Positions 42,657 to 53,514 of a DNA stretch of 64,000 bases are shown here, in pieces. The position numbers and the translations under genes are program-made. The DNA is from Albugo candida (lineage: Eukaryota > Oomycota > Peronosporomycetes > Albuginales), in NCBI GenBank assembly GCA_040437565.1, contig JBDOQK010000014.1, positions 1 to 64,000 on the forward strand, given 5' to 3'. How positions within the stretch are numbered: position 1 is the stretch's first letter; each line of letters starts with the position of its first letter. The notes under the pieces were generated by a model. It ran no database searches. It was not told the DNA's origin and worked only from the letters and a program-made list of their open reading frames with translations.

Positions 42657-44551
42657 TCGTTTTAGTACTATTCAAGTCTTTATCGGTTTATGAAACTGCA
42701 CAATCTAATAAACCTAATGATTCGATCAAATTATCATCCCAATGCAACATGTCAAAATTCTACCATCAGGCTCAACTTCCGCCTAGTAATGTAATTGACG
42801 CGATCCACTCCGACTATCAATTAAAACAGATCACAAAATGGGATGGTAAATGTAATTTCCATCTCTATGAATATGGCTTAAAAATCAAGACGATCGATAA
42901 GACGTTACACTGCGCTGTTTCTTCCTTGAACGAGTGGAATCAATGGATGCAGCTTATCGGCGTACCCCTCGATAACCTATTACGCAATCCTTCTATCTCT
43001 CCACAGAAAAATAACGCCGATAAAGCGTCACAAAGTGCTCACGAAGCGCGCTCTTCCGCTTCATTCCAGCGATCGTCCAGTGAGTCTCATCGACGACTCA
43101 TTGACTCAGTATTAACTATTGAGGACATTCCCTCAAATGAGTGGGAATCGTACTCTCCAGGTGGCGCGATGGAAGAGTACAAGCGATCTTCTCCGCTCAA
43201 TTTCGATTACGAGCAAGTGGATCCGTCTTTGTTACTTGATGAAGATCTCTTGACTTCTAAAAACAAACGAGAGAATCGTTTTCAATCCGAACCGATGGCA
43301 AGCGATGAATTCCTTTTTGAGGACACCCTCACGAGCTTCCCTTCACTTTTGGCTGAGAAAATGGAAAGTCATAAAGAAAAAAGCGTCAAAGAATCGAAAA
43401 ATCTCATCGATTCATCCGATAGCGAGCAGGAAGACTACGTAGTACAGCGGGATAGCGTTGATTTGGATCTGGAAATGCATGCAAAAAGAGAGATTGCGGG
43501 TCGGTTAGCAATGAGGGAAAAGCAAAGACGATCGCGAGAACGCGCTCTAAAGCTCGAATCCAATCGCAACACATATGCGGAATTAGCTGCTGCTCGCCTC
43601 CGATCAGTTCGAAAAGAAGCCCGACAGTCCAACAAAGCGGTACCCGTCGTACGAGATGAAAGTGGGGGCGATATCGCTTCCAGAAGCGACAAAGGCGAGT
43701 CAATTGCGTCGATGGACGCACACGAACTCGAACTGTTTGAAAATCTCGCGTCTGTGAGTGTAATGGACGACGAAATCGCTCCAATGTACAGCGAAAGCGG
43801 TGTGATCGAAGGCTTAGAGCGCATAAAGAGCAAAAACCGATCAGAGATGCAGCAAAAGACTGAGCAATTGGAAGCGAAAAGAAAGAAAAAAGAAATGCGT
43901 AAGAAAAAAAAAGAAAAAGAATTGGAAATGAAAATGAAAATGGCGGAAGAACTTTTATTACAAGAAAAACGATTGAGAAATGAGGAAAAACGGAAGCGGA
44001 AGGAAAAACGCATTGAAAATGCGAAAGCTTTAGCACATTCGAAAAAATCCGATGCAAAACGGAAAGAGATGGAAAAGCTTTCTTTGGCCGAGCGGTTGCG
44101 TCATAATCACAATGAGAAATCACGTGGCGTCGAGGAATCGGCTTTGGCATTGGTGAGCGATTCAAAGACGTCTTCGGACCCCATCGAGCTCCATGAGATA
44201 TCATCCGGCGGACACGTTTCCAATCCAATCGGAACTGCGCCATTCGAACCGCAGACGTCAACGGTTTCGGGTTTAATGCATCATGCGATGTTTCCTGGTG
44301 CGATGACATATCCGTATTATCCACCTGCATGGATGCCTGTTCCTTTGGGTGTCGGTATGCCGTATGGATACCCATTCATATATCCATCGCATCATCAGCC
44401 TCCAATGTGGTCGGTGCCACAGACGGAAGAGAATCTCGTTTACGGACCGCATTTACCCGATGTAAGACCACAGTCTGCATCACCGAAAGAGACGAAGAAC
44501 GACTCCAATGCATCTGTGCTTCCCGAGTTGCCCGATGTCGTGCAATTTTGA
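42657..44551 (+). CDS. PH-domain and Lys/Glu coiled-coil protein, 5' end lost in a gap
   Basis: The frame is open from the gap edge to TGA at 44551. The first ATG (42749) lies inside the PH domain, so the true start is probably upstream, in the gap. PH-like marks are LVLFKSLSVYETA, a long loop, CNFHLYEYGLKIKTID and the closing helix NEWNQWMQLIG (to about residue 74 from the ATG). A disordered acidic and Ser-rich middle follows. A highly charged coiled coil of Lys/Arg/Glu/Met lies at about 370-455. The tail is Pro/Tyr/Met-rich (around YPYYPPAWMPVPLGVGMPYG). No enzyme domain is seen. It ends 23 bases from the stop of the PHD gene on the other strand. Function unknown. Confidence 0.65.
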
Positions 44552-44574
44552 TGCGTTGATTTGGAGAATCATAA

Positions 44575-46434
44575 TCACCACCGAAAATGGACGGAATCGT
44601 GCTGCATGGATGGCTTCATCGTTTTGGCGCCTTTGCCGAAAGTGCAATTGGAAAGCGATTGACTGGATGACGGGATCTCGGTGGATTTCTCATACTTGTG
44701 ATCCGATACCTTTTGATCGAGTGTGACTGTCTGTATCAACTCCAGCAAATGGGTTGTGAGCTGTGCTGCCGGCAAATGCTTGTTGACAAGATAGACAAAT
44801 TTGAGATCTTGGAAGCGTTCTGACGTCGGATAGATGAGGTAGCGAAGCACTTGAGCGTGTTCGGTGCTCAAAAGACCGATTTTCTCCAAAGAGCAGAATT
44901 GGATGTACATTTCTCGTCGGATGCTAAAGTGCAAGTCATTAAAGTTGTCACATTTTGCACTGATCGGTTTATCGGTTGCATTCCACGCGCTTTCGCCGAT
45001 TTGATGTTCCGGGAAGAGCTCTGATCCATTACGCTCGGGTTTTAAGGATGTGGAATGACCATAGGAAATGCTTACTTTCGGGTTGTCCGAGCGGATGGAC
45101 TGAGTTGCAACTTCCCGCAAGATATCGAACGCGCTAAAGGCTGTATCGTATAAAGGTTTCGAGACACTTTCAGTAACTTTGCAAGCTGCTGCTGGTACTG
45201 TAGAAAATGCTGCTTCTTCAAAAAGCGATTGGTAAGCGTCGCCATACTTTAGCGGTTCTTGAGCATTCACTGTGAGTATTTCCGGCTTGATGACTATAAC
45301 ACTCTGTTCAGAATCGTTACTACAAGCGCTTCCGGCTGTATCTGAAGACGGCAAACCCTCTGTCTGTATCACATTTTCCGTCGAGCTTTGTGCACACGTG
45401 TGAAGAAGTCTTAAAAGCGAATGACTGGTTGCCGATTGCCCTGCTTGCATCACATTTAATTTTGTCATGTGGTCTCTCATGTTGTTGGCAGCTTTACTTG
45501 AAAGCTGTCGCTTCCGCTTTTTGGTCTTTCGCTTTAAACCGTTCCCTTGAGTACGTATCGCATCATCGCGTTCCAAAGCGGACACTTTGTGGTTCGGTTC
45601 CTCCGCCTCGCTTTCCACACTCTGTGTGTTGCTGTTCGCATTCTGCTGATCACAAATCGATTTCCGAGGATACATGCTTTCTTCCATCGTTTCAACAATC
45701 CCAGTACGATGATACTCGGCTGCATATTCGACACAAGTCGGACAAACGTACAGTGCATCCTTCGATCGTCCCGTGCTCTTGATTGAAGGTAAGCACCCGA
45801 TATGAAACCAACGATTGCAGCAGTCACACGCCAAACTCTCATTGATTCGCTCATCGTCCATCGCATACCAATCATCAAAGGTCTTGCTCCAACGCGAAAA
45901 ATGAATTTTAACTCGATCTCGAATGGGATCCATTTGAGTGACGATGGAATTATAAAGCATATCGTTCGCTTCCACCAGCACAGCTTGATTCAGATGATAT
46001 CCTCGCTTTTTCGCATCTCGATCATTCTCCACGACGCATAAATTGAATGGTTTCTTGCACTCCCCGCAATAATTCGAATGATCCGTCCGCAATTCCATTC
46101 GTTTTCGGCCTTCTTCCGTATCGGTATCGCAATTGTAGCAACAGAAATCGCTGTACAGAGCCTCCGTATCACATTTCTCCAATGATACATTCTCATTTTC
46201 CATCGCCGCACATTCGAAATGGAATCCTCGCCCGCACCAATCGCAAAAAATATGGCATTCATTTTGACCGCAAGAAATGCATTTCCGTTGTGCTCGTTGC
46301 ACTTTGATGAATGTACAGACCACACACACGAAATCGTTTCCATTAGCTGCGATTTTGAGCGTTGTGACGCATTTTTCACATTCTTTCGCCAATGGCGCAG
46401 CATTACGGCCAACAGATTTCTTTTCTTTGCTCAT
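44575..46434 (-). CDS. PHD-finger nuclear protein with a Tudor/MBT-like block
   Basis: Single exon. I take the ATG at 46434 (MSKEKKSVG), giving 619 residues; an ATG 22 codons upstream (46500) is less likely because the added residues are hydrophobic and Cys-rich. The first 135 residues have many CxxC pairs, including CDWCGRGFHFECAAM, a PHD-like finger. Next is a Tudor/MBT-like block, LVEANDMLYNSIVTQMDPIR, then VKIHFSRWSKTFDDWYAMDD. It is followed by a second PHD-like finger, CDCCNRWFHIGCLP, then CPTC. Such combinations read methylated histones. The C-terminal half is Ser/Lys-rich and mostly disordered, with a nuclear-signal-like KRKTKKRKRQ. A chromatin reader is likely; the target is unknown. 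Confidence 0.75.
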   Translation of the reverse strand: MSKEKKSVGRNAAPLAKECEKCVTTLKIAANGNDFVCVVCTFIKVQRAQRKCISCGQNECHIFCDWCGRGFHFECAAMENENVSLEKCDTEALYSDFCCYNCDTDTEEGRKRMELRTDHSNYCGECKKPFNLCVVENDRDAKKRGYHLNQAVLVEANDMLYNSIVTQMDPIRDRVKIHFSRWSKTFDDWYAMDDERINESLACDCCNRWFHIGCLPSIKSTGRSKDALYVCPTCVEYAAEYHRTGIVETMEESMYPRKSICDQQNANSNTQSVESEAEEPNHKVSALERDDAIRTQGNGLKRKTKKRKRQLSSKAANNMRDHMTKLNVMQAGQSATSHSLLRLLHTCAQSSTENVIQTEGLPSSDTAGSACSNDSEQSVIVIKPEILTVNAQEPLKYGDAYQSLFEEAAFSTVPAAACKVTESVSKPLYDTAFSAFDILREVATQSIRSDNPKVSISYGHSTSLKPERNGSELFPEHQIGESAWNATDKPISAKCDNFNDLHFSIRREMYIQFCSLEKIGLLSTEHAQVLRYLIYPTSERFQDLKFVYLVNKHLPAAQLTTHLLELIQTVTLDQKVSDHKYEKSTEIPSSSQSLSNCTFGKGAKTMKPSMQHDSVHFRW

Positions 46435-47128
46435 AAATGATAATTTGATAAAAAGGAGTGATTGTGGTCGGCGGATACAAAAGACGCAAAACGCGTTCAA
46501 TTCAAAATCGCCACGAACGAAAAAGAAATGTGTCCGCTTTCATAATTCGATAAAAATGCGTTTCAAGCATATCCCAATTTAACCAATCACATAACAGATA
46601 TTTGTAGCCAATCATATCGTGGGTAATAGTGAATGTACCTGACGCAAATTTTGGGCAGAACCGACACTTTACATCCATTGACTTTGTATCCACCGCTTTA
46701 AGCACAGATCCGTCAATGACCCTCCATCCTTTCGCGTCGCTACATGCGCGTCTTTTGATCGATTGTGTCACGTCATGAAAGCGCAGGTTTTGATCTCTTT
46801 CCTTTGGAAAAAGCGCATTTTCAAAAAGAGTTTCTTACAAAAATTCAATTGTCCAACTGTGTAACCCTTACCCTTCCCTGGATCGTGATTAGGGATATAA
46901 AATTTGAGCTGTTTTTAGATTTTGGATTCCATAAAATTCGAAGAATCTGATGCCACTGCACTCGAATAGAGCACCGTCTACTATGTAAATGTCTGTTAGC
47001 ACCAACATGGTGTTGTCCATTGTTTCATGCATCCTTGCTTTGTGGTATTTCCAGGATACACCACACGAATTCAGATACCGGACGCTTCTTACGATAAAAA
47101 GCTCCACAATCGCGTCTGATTCTCATCA
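46435..47128. other. divergent promoter region
   Basis: Spacer between the PHD gene (minus) and AP-4 beta (plus). A minus-strand frame at 46502-46771 has two Cys and no motif. Nothing else is recognised. Confidence 0.45.
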
Positions 47129-49715
47129 ATGTATCCTTCTCAAGCAGGATCCATGGGAGGCCAAGGACTCCCTTCGTATCCGCCACACGGCTCTCAGCCA
47201 CATCCGCATCCTAATCAAAGCTATCCGCCCTCTGGAGCGCCACCTCCTCGAGGCGGTAATAATTATTTCAGCGACAAGAAGAAGGGCGAGGTGAATGAGC
47301 TGAAAAACGTACGCAGACCTCTTCTTCTCATAAAACCACCTCTTTTATTCCCATTAACCCTTTCAATACTCGTAGCTCTTACGCGAAGTTACGGTTGAGA
47401 AAGATATCAAACGCAAACGCGAAATCATCAAAAAAGTGATAGCATACATGACTCTCGGCATCGATGTATCTCGTTTATTCAGTGAAATGGTCTTATGCGT
47501 CGATACAAAGGACCTTATCACGAAGAAAATGGTTTATTTATACCTTACCAATTACGCCAATAAGAATTCCGAGCTTGCGATTATGTGTATCAACACACTA
47601 CTTAACGATTGGTATGTCCTACTCCACACTAATCTAGGCCAATACTAACCTTATTCTAGTCGAAACGAGGATCCAATGGTCCGGGGCCTCGCATTGCGCT
47701 CTCTGTGCTCTCTCCGTCTCGACTCGATCCTCGAATACATCCACGACCCTCTCCAGCAATCCCTCACGGACGTCAGTGCGTATGTCCGCAAAACGGGCGT
47801 CATAGGGATTCTCAAAGTCCATGCAATGAACCCCGAGCTCATCAAAGACAGCGATATGATCGACACGCTGTACAATATGATCCGAGACCGTGATCCTCAG
47901 GTCGTATCGAATTGCCTCGTTGCACTTAATGAGATAATGGCTGACGAGGGCGGAATTGCAATCAATGAGCAGATCGTAATGCATCTCCTGAGCCGAATTA
48001 CCGACTTTAACGAGTGGGGACAATGCAATATCCTCCATATCGTCGCAAGGTACAAGCCCAATAGTGACGAGCAAGTCTTTGCGATCATGAACACACTGGA
48101 ACAATGTCTTCGTGTGAGCAACAGTGCGGTGGTATTGGGCACTACAAATTGTTTCTTCCGGCTGACGGAGCGTATGGATCATCTCCAAGACCAAGTCTAC
48201 GAACGAATGCGTCAACCTCTTTTGACATTGATGGCTGCAGGCAGTCACGAATTGAATTTCTGCGTTCTGCATCATATTCTGCTTATGGTCGGAAGGAAAG
48301 CGCATGTGTTTAGTCGAGATTATCGCCAATTTTACAATCGATACAATGAGCCCACACACGTGAAATACGTCAAAATTGAGATATTATCTGCGATTGCTGA
48401 CGCTGGAAACGTTCAAGACATCATCATGGAACTCAGCGAGTACGTGACGGATGTGGATCAGGAGCTAGCAAGACGATCAATTCGCGCGATTGCCGATATT
48501 GCGGTCAGTAACAACTTTCGTGTGTGTCCTCCGCCGCCGGGACAGCCCGGGACGCCCGAATACGATATGCACAACATGGAAGCCGCACAACACGCCATGT
48601 CTACGATGCAGGATCAGATCATGGACACAATGGTGGAATTCCTTGAAATGAATTTGAATTACGTTCGCGATGAAAGTTTGGTTGTGATGAAAGATTTATT
48701 GCGAAAGTATCCGGAAAGACGACATGAAACACTGCACGTTCTCGCTCGAATTATCAATTCGGTGGAACAAGCGGAAGCCAAAGCGGCGATTGTGTGGATG
48801 ATTGGAGAATTCGGTCAGGATATGCGTCGCGCTCCGTACATTTTAGAGAAGCGTGTGGACGACTTTATCGAAGAGACCTGTCCATTAGTGCAATTGGAGC
48901 TGCTTACGACGACATTAAAGCTGTTTTTCAAACGTCCACCCGAGATGCAGAGTATCCTCGGACGGCTATTACAAGCAGCAATCTCCGATTCCACGCATCA
49001 AGACGTCCGTGATCGTGCATTATTATATTATCGCTTGTTGGAACAGCACGAGCAAGCAGCGTTGATTGTCGCACAATTCAAAACAAATGAACCGATCGAT
49101 GTGTTTGCGGAAACGATTGAAACTGATGTGAAGGAGAAACTCTTTCGAGATTTCAATACGCTCGCAATTGTGTACGGGAAGCCCAGTGAGATGTTTATTT
49201 CCTCGTCCCATTTACAGCCTGTCGCGTTGCCACACGACCAAAGCGAGTCCTCAGACGAGGAAGAGGAACAAGACGACGTCGAGTACGCACCCGAGACTCT
49301 GATGCAGCCTCCTCCAAAGCCTCAGGCCACGCAGACGACCGATCTTCTCGATATGGAATTTGTGCCTGTGACATCGATTTCACTCGTTCGAAATCCGTCG
49401 ATGGACGCAGGAACGTTCCAAGCGAAATGGACGACGTACCCGATCATCGGTCAGATTTCCGTGCAATTGAAAGCATTGGTACCGCAATGCGAAATGGAGC
49501 AAACATTTGGCTGTGGCGGCATTTACACAATGGCGTCAGGCGATGTGGGAATGCAATACAAATTCTTCTTTTACGCGCAAGACGATCGCGGTCGCTTCTA
49601 TTTCGCAGAGACAGTAATCGACAAAGCTCAGAAGCGTTTGGACGCCACTATCAAAGGCGAGGATCCCAACGATGGAAACGCATTCGTCCAATTGTTTCAG
49701 AGTCAAATTTGTTAA
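47129..49715 (+). CDS. AP4B1: beta subunit of the AP-4 adaptor complex
   Basis: Three exons: 47129..47308, 47376..47611, 47660..49715 (67- and 48-nt introns), 823 residues. An unusual 45-residue Pro/His/Gly-rich start precedes the adaptin trunk, which begins at KKGEVNELKN. The trunk is closer to beta-4 than to beta-1/2: RNEDPMVRGLALRSLCSLRL and AYVRKTGVIGILKVH are the AP-4 forms. HEAT repeats fill residues up to about 620. An acidic hinge follows (SESSDEEEEQDDVEYAPET). A beta-4 type ear ends the protein. AP-4 sorts cargo at the trans-Golgi network without clathrin, with epsilon, mu-4 and sigma-4 partners. I see no partners here. Confidence 0.88.
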
Positions 49716-49776
49716 CGCAATAGAACAATTTGCTTTTTGCGTTCCACAACACGACATCTAAGGTACACATTGATTT

Positions 49777-51459
49777 CTACGCGCATGTTTGCAGCATACT
49801 CGTTCCAAATTCGCGAATTCCACGATGCATCAGCGCAGGAGTGTCTTCAATGAACAACATCGCCATTCCAGTCTCCAGATGCCATTCGATATGACAATGA
49901 AGGATCCAAGTGCCGGGGTTATCTGTTTGGAGGCGAAGAACGACGTACCCGCGATCCAAACATCCATTTGTTGCGTTGAACGTGCACGCCGGAAGTGTGA
50001 ATACATCGCGTCGGATTGGATTCAGGAGATTCAGTGAGGACGAAGGGATCGGTTGGGATCGATTGGAAGCATTCACATCGATGAGACCGCTTCCAAGGAC
50101 ATAGGGAGTGTGGCCGTGAAGATGGAATGGATGCTCTGCGGGACTATTGTTCAAAATGACGATTTCGGTGTGTCGATGCGGCACAAATACAAAGGGATTC
50201 AATGTGGTTGGAAATGTGGTCTTCCCATTCGCAATGTCGAAAAGCGTTGGCGTTGGCGGCACGAGAAATGTCTCGTAAGGACTTTGATTGATGGATGCAT
50301 ACCCGCGAGTGACAGGATCCCCTTGGAGTGCTGCGAGTGTGAATTCCACAGTCATACGCTCCTGAGGATTCGTTGGAAGGATTTCCCGTGTCATTGGAAT
50401 AAAATCGAGATCGCTCGATACGGTGAGAATGGAATTCCATTCCGTGGAAGTCGGTTCGATCATGGAGAAATCGCATTTCGTGGCGGAATACTCCAAAATG
50501 GCGAGACCGTTGGGATTGAATCCGTTTGGGAATTGATTCAAAGGAAGTGAAGTGAATGGGGATCCAAAAAGCGATTTCGCTCGTATCCAAAATCGATCAT
50601 GTATCGAGCCATTCGCGTGAATGAGAATGTCATATCGCTGGCCGATATTGACAGCGAGAGAATTGATGGGTTTGGATGGCTGAACGGGGAAGCCATCGAT
50701 CTCAATGACCTGAAACAAGTGCTGATCGATGCTGAAATTGAATGAAGCGAATCCAGCTTGATTGATGAGTCGAAGGCGGTATAAATGCCCAGGAAGGAAT
50801 TGGATTGCAGTCAGCGGCTGTGTCGTATTACACACCGGAAACAGCGTCGGATCGCGTTGGGAGCAGTTGAATTGACCTCGTTCATTGATGAGCACCGTGT
50901 TCCAAACAGGTTTATCGCCGCGAGGATTGATGCTGACATTAGTTGCGTTGGCGATAAGGAGAATGCTTTCCGTGTGATACCAATCGGTCAATTGGAGAAT
51001 GTATTCTCCATCGATTTTTTGCTTCCAAGGCGATGTGTTGTGGATAATTAGCGCTCCACGAAGTCCATCGACATACTGCGCTTTCTCATGACTGTGCCAC
51101 CAATACGTTCCCGGGAATTCTGATGTGAAATTGTAGATGGCTGTGCGTTTGGGTCGAATTGCGCATTGTGTGATGCCGGAAAGCCCGTCCATTTCCGGTG
51201 TGCCTCGCTGAAGAATTCCATGCCAATGAAGACAGATGGATTCATTCAGAGAGTTGTGGGTGTTGACCTGAATCCAATCGCCGAGATCGACTTGGATAAT
51301 GGCTTCTCCGGAAGGTCGACCGTTGATTCCAATGACACTGCGTTGGACTCCGTCAAAGCTCGCGAGGATTCGTGTCACATTCCAATCGAATACAACGACG
51401 CGACAGAAAGCGGTGAGGACGGAAGCGAATAAAAGCACACATTGTAGCTTCATTGTCAC
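49777..51459 (-). CDS. secreted multicopper oxidase (laccase-like), type 1 axial position Met
   Basis: Single exon, 560 residues, signal peptide at about 1-20 (MTMKLQCVLLFASVLTAFCR). The copper motifs are all there: HWHG (78-81), HSH (122-124), HPFHLHG (443-449) and HCHIEWH (521-527). Domain order and length are as in the oxidase at 20300-22063, and both share the start of the mature part (FDWNVTR, FDGVQRSVIGING). The residue ten positions after Cys522 is Met532, so the type 1 copper is four-coordinate, unlike the Phe in the other gene. The two are likely paralogues with different redox potential. It ends 61 bases from the AP-4 beta stop. Many N-glycosylation sequons are visible. Substrate unknown. 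Confidence 0.9.
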   Translation of the reverse strand: MTMKLQCVLLFASVLTAFCRVVVFDWNVTRILASFDGVQRSVIGINGRPSGEAIIQVDLGDWIQVNTHNSLNESICLHWHGILQRGTPEMDGLSGITQCAIRPKRTAIYNFTSEFPGTYWWHSHEKAQYVDGLRGALIIHNTSPWKQKIDGEYILQLTDWYHTESILLIANATNVSINPRGDKPVWNTVLINERGQFNCSQRDPTLFPVCNTTQPLTAIQFLPGHLYRLRLINQAGFASFNFSIDQHLFQVIEIDGFPVQPSKPINSLAVNIGQRYDILIHANGSIHDRFWIRAKSLFGSPFTSLPLNQFPNGFNPNGLAILEYSATKCDFSMIEPTSTEWNSILTVSSDLDFIPMTREILPTNPQERMTVEFTLAALQGDPVTRGYASINQSPYETFLVPPTPTLFDIANGKTTFPTTLNPFVFVPHRHTEIVILNNSPAEHPFHLHGHTPYVLGSGLIDVNASNRSQPIPSSSLNLLNPIRRDVFTLPACTFNATNGCLDRGYVVLRLQTDNPGTWILHCHIEWHLETGMAMLFIEDTPALMHRGIREFGTSMLQTCA

Positions 51460-51582
51460 GAAGAAATGGTTGTGAAGGGATAGCGAGCTTCAGCGATGAG
51501 ACACACAATTGACGGCGATCGACTCCATGCGACAATTACGTTTTTCCGAGTGAGAAGAACAAAGTTTGGGATATTTGTATCG

Positions 51583-53169
51583 TTATCTTTCGACTTGAGA
51601 GCTATACGTTCGATTGACGCGGACGCTTTCTTCAGACATGAGACCGCTTTCCAAGTTTTCGTGATCGATAAGTCGTCGGCATTCCCAGTGGTTTGCATCA
51701 AAGTACACAAAAGCGCCGTTCAATTCGTCAGCTCCATCGATTTCTATAGCGTTCACATAAGCGAATTCAATGCAAAGGTTTTTGATACGTACCCAAACGC
51801 TTTTCCGATGCGAAATCACGCAAATTCGCTCGTTTCAGCCAAATCGAGCGCTCCGAGTGATATCGCCAGCCGCGAGCGTATAACTCCTGCGCCGCATACG
51901 CTTGCACGATGTCTTTGGGCATGGAATAAAACACATAGAAAAGCGTCTCCAGTTGATATTTCACGAAATGATTTGGTTTCATAATCGGCGGATTGTAATA
52001 GCAATTTGGAATCATAAATGGAGGCTCTTTGTCGTCTAACGATGGACTCCACGGCGATGTGAATGTTGCAAATAGCGGCCTGCATTGATTGTTAATAAGC
52101 CAAAACCAATGGGACAATTGCGTCGTACTCGGAAGCATTGAGATCGAGGCCCAACGTCGTGAGGTCGTACGAAATCGTGATATTCGCGCTTTCATTCGGC
52201 CGGACGATAGACTCGAGCATTCCGAGCAAGCCAAAGCGGTGAGTTGTATCCAGGCCGGGGATGTTTTCTCGCGACGCAGGGTGTTTGCGAGAGGAGAAGA
52301 AGGTCTCACCAGTCAGACTGACGGTCGATATGGTCCCCGAGTGCTTGCCTCCTTGTAAACGGTGACTTCCGATCGATTTGCTACCGCTGGGCCGTTTTCC
52401 TCGTTCACTTTTTTCTTGTTTTCCGCCGGGAAAAAGCGCTGGAAAATCTTCTTTTTGGACAACAAATTCGGACGAGCGATAGGATCGTTGCGTCTGCGCG
52501 TCATTGTCCATAGAGAGCATTTGCATTCTGCGAATTTCTCATGAAAAACGTGTTTGAGGGAGAGGAGTGAATGCCTCAAACCTTGATCCCAGCGCCGGGA
52601 ATTCTGATAGATCGGGTGCTAATTTCGATAGTGTGGCGAGCTCTTCGCCTTGAAATCGATTCATAGAGTCTGTCACTGCGCTGTCTAATAGTCCGCTGGA
52701 GTCAGCAGGTGCGTCGAAGAGCTAAAACGAATGGCTGAGAATGTGAGGGAAAAAAATTTAGAGGGTGAGGGAATGGTGGCGTACGAGTGAATTTGACGAC
52801 ATCATTGTGGAATTAAAGTCGGGAAAGACATTTGAGGACGTGGAGAAGTCTGATCCGAGCGTATTCCCGTCGCTTAGTTCGGGAAATGCGAATAAATTGG
52901 ATGAATTCTCCATATTTTCATTGAGTATTCCGCCTATTTGAGGGTGTGTGAGGATAGGAGAGAGTGCTTTGAGTGAGTATTTATGTACCGAAATTTTCGC
53001 GTTGGTAGTAATACCGACTTGCGTCAAAGGTTTCCTGTGATGTAGAAGTGGTAAGAGAGTGATAACGGGACGCATACAGTTGATAAAGGATTGTTTGACG
53101 TACCTCGTCTTCTGCGCTTTGGAAATTATCCTTAAAGTATGCTAGTTTGTCTTTAGATGGATCAATCAT
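51583..53169 (-). CDS. CNOT2: CNOT2 homolog, CCR4-NOT complex subunit 2
   Basis: Seven exons: complement(51583..51743, 51793..52079, 52129..52527, 52582..52721, 52785..52933, 52989..53034, 53104..53169), 415 residues. All introns are 49-69 nt with GT...AG and the phases agree. The N-terminal half is disordered with two FPAL signatures typical of CNOT2 (LSEFPALGSR, and KEDFPALFPGG). Then comes the NOT1-binding region RFGLLGMLESIV and DLTTLGLDLNASE. The NOT box follows (LFATFTSPWSP, then LFYVFYSMPKDIVQAYAAQE and LYARGWRYH, then VYFDANHWECRRL). CNOT2 pairs with CNOT3 on the NOT1 scaffold and acts in mRNA deadenylation and translational control. Shorter than the human protein (540), mostly in the disordered part. 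The exon set is reconstructed by hand; each exon adds family-like or phase-matching sequence. Confidence 0.85.
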
Positions 53170-53514
53170 TATGCTATACTTTTGTGAATCAAGATGATGA
53201 GTCTACACTCTGGGATAAAATATCACAGGTTGTGAATNNNNNNNNNNNNNNNNNNNNNNNNNNNNNNNNNNNNNNNNNNNNNNNNNNNNNNNNNNNNNNN
53301 NNNNNNNNNNNNNNNNNNNNNNNNNNNNNNNNNNNNNGTATCGATTTATAAGGGCACATCATGCTTTCATTCCTCATTGTAAATACCACGCCAATATATA
53401 TCAACTTTACAGGATATATAATACCATTGTCCATGCAACTATAAAGGTCCCATCAGCTCAAATGCGGTCACAAAACGATTTCTTTGCTGTTTGTGGCTGA
53501 CGTTGACGTCCCAA
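53170..53514. other. divergent spacer with a scaffold gap lacking overlap
   Basis: 100 N at 53238-53337 with no shared flank. The true distance between CNOT2 and the next gene is unknown. No gene is seen in the visible part. Confidence 0.6.

Noticed and set aside
43404-44375. Long minus-strand frames opposite the PH/coiled-coil gene
   Set aside because: They are shadows of a Lys/Glu-rich coding strand, giving Phe/Ser-rich or Arg/Cys-rich residues with no domain.
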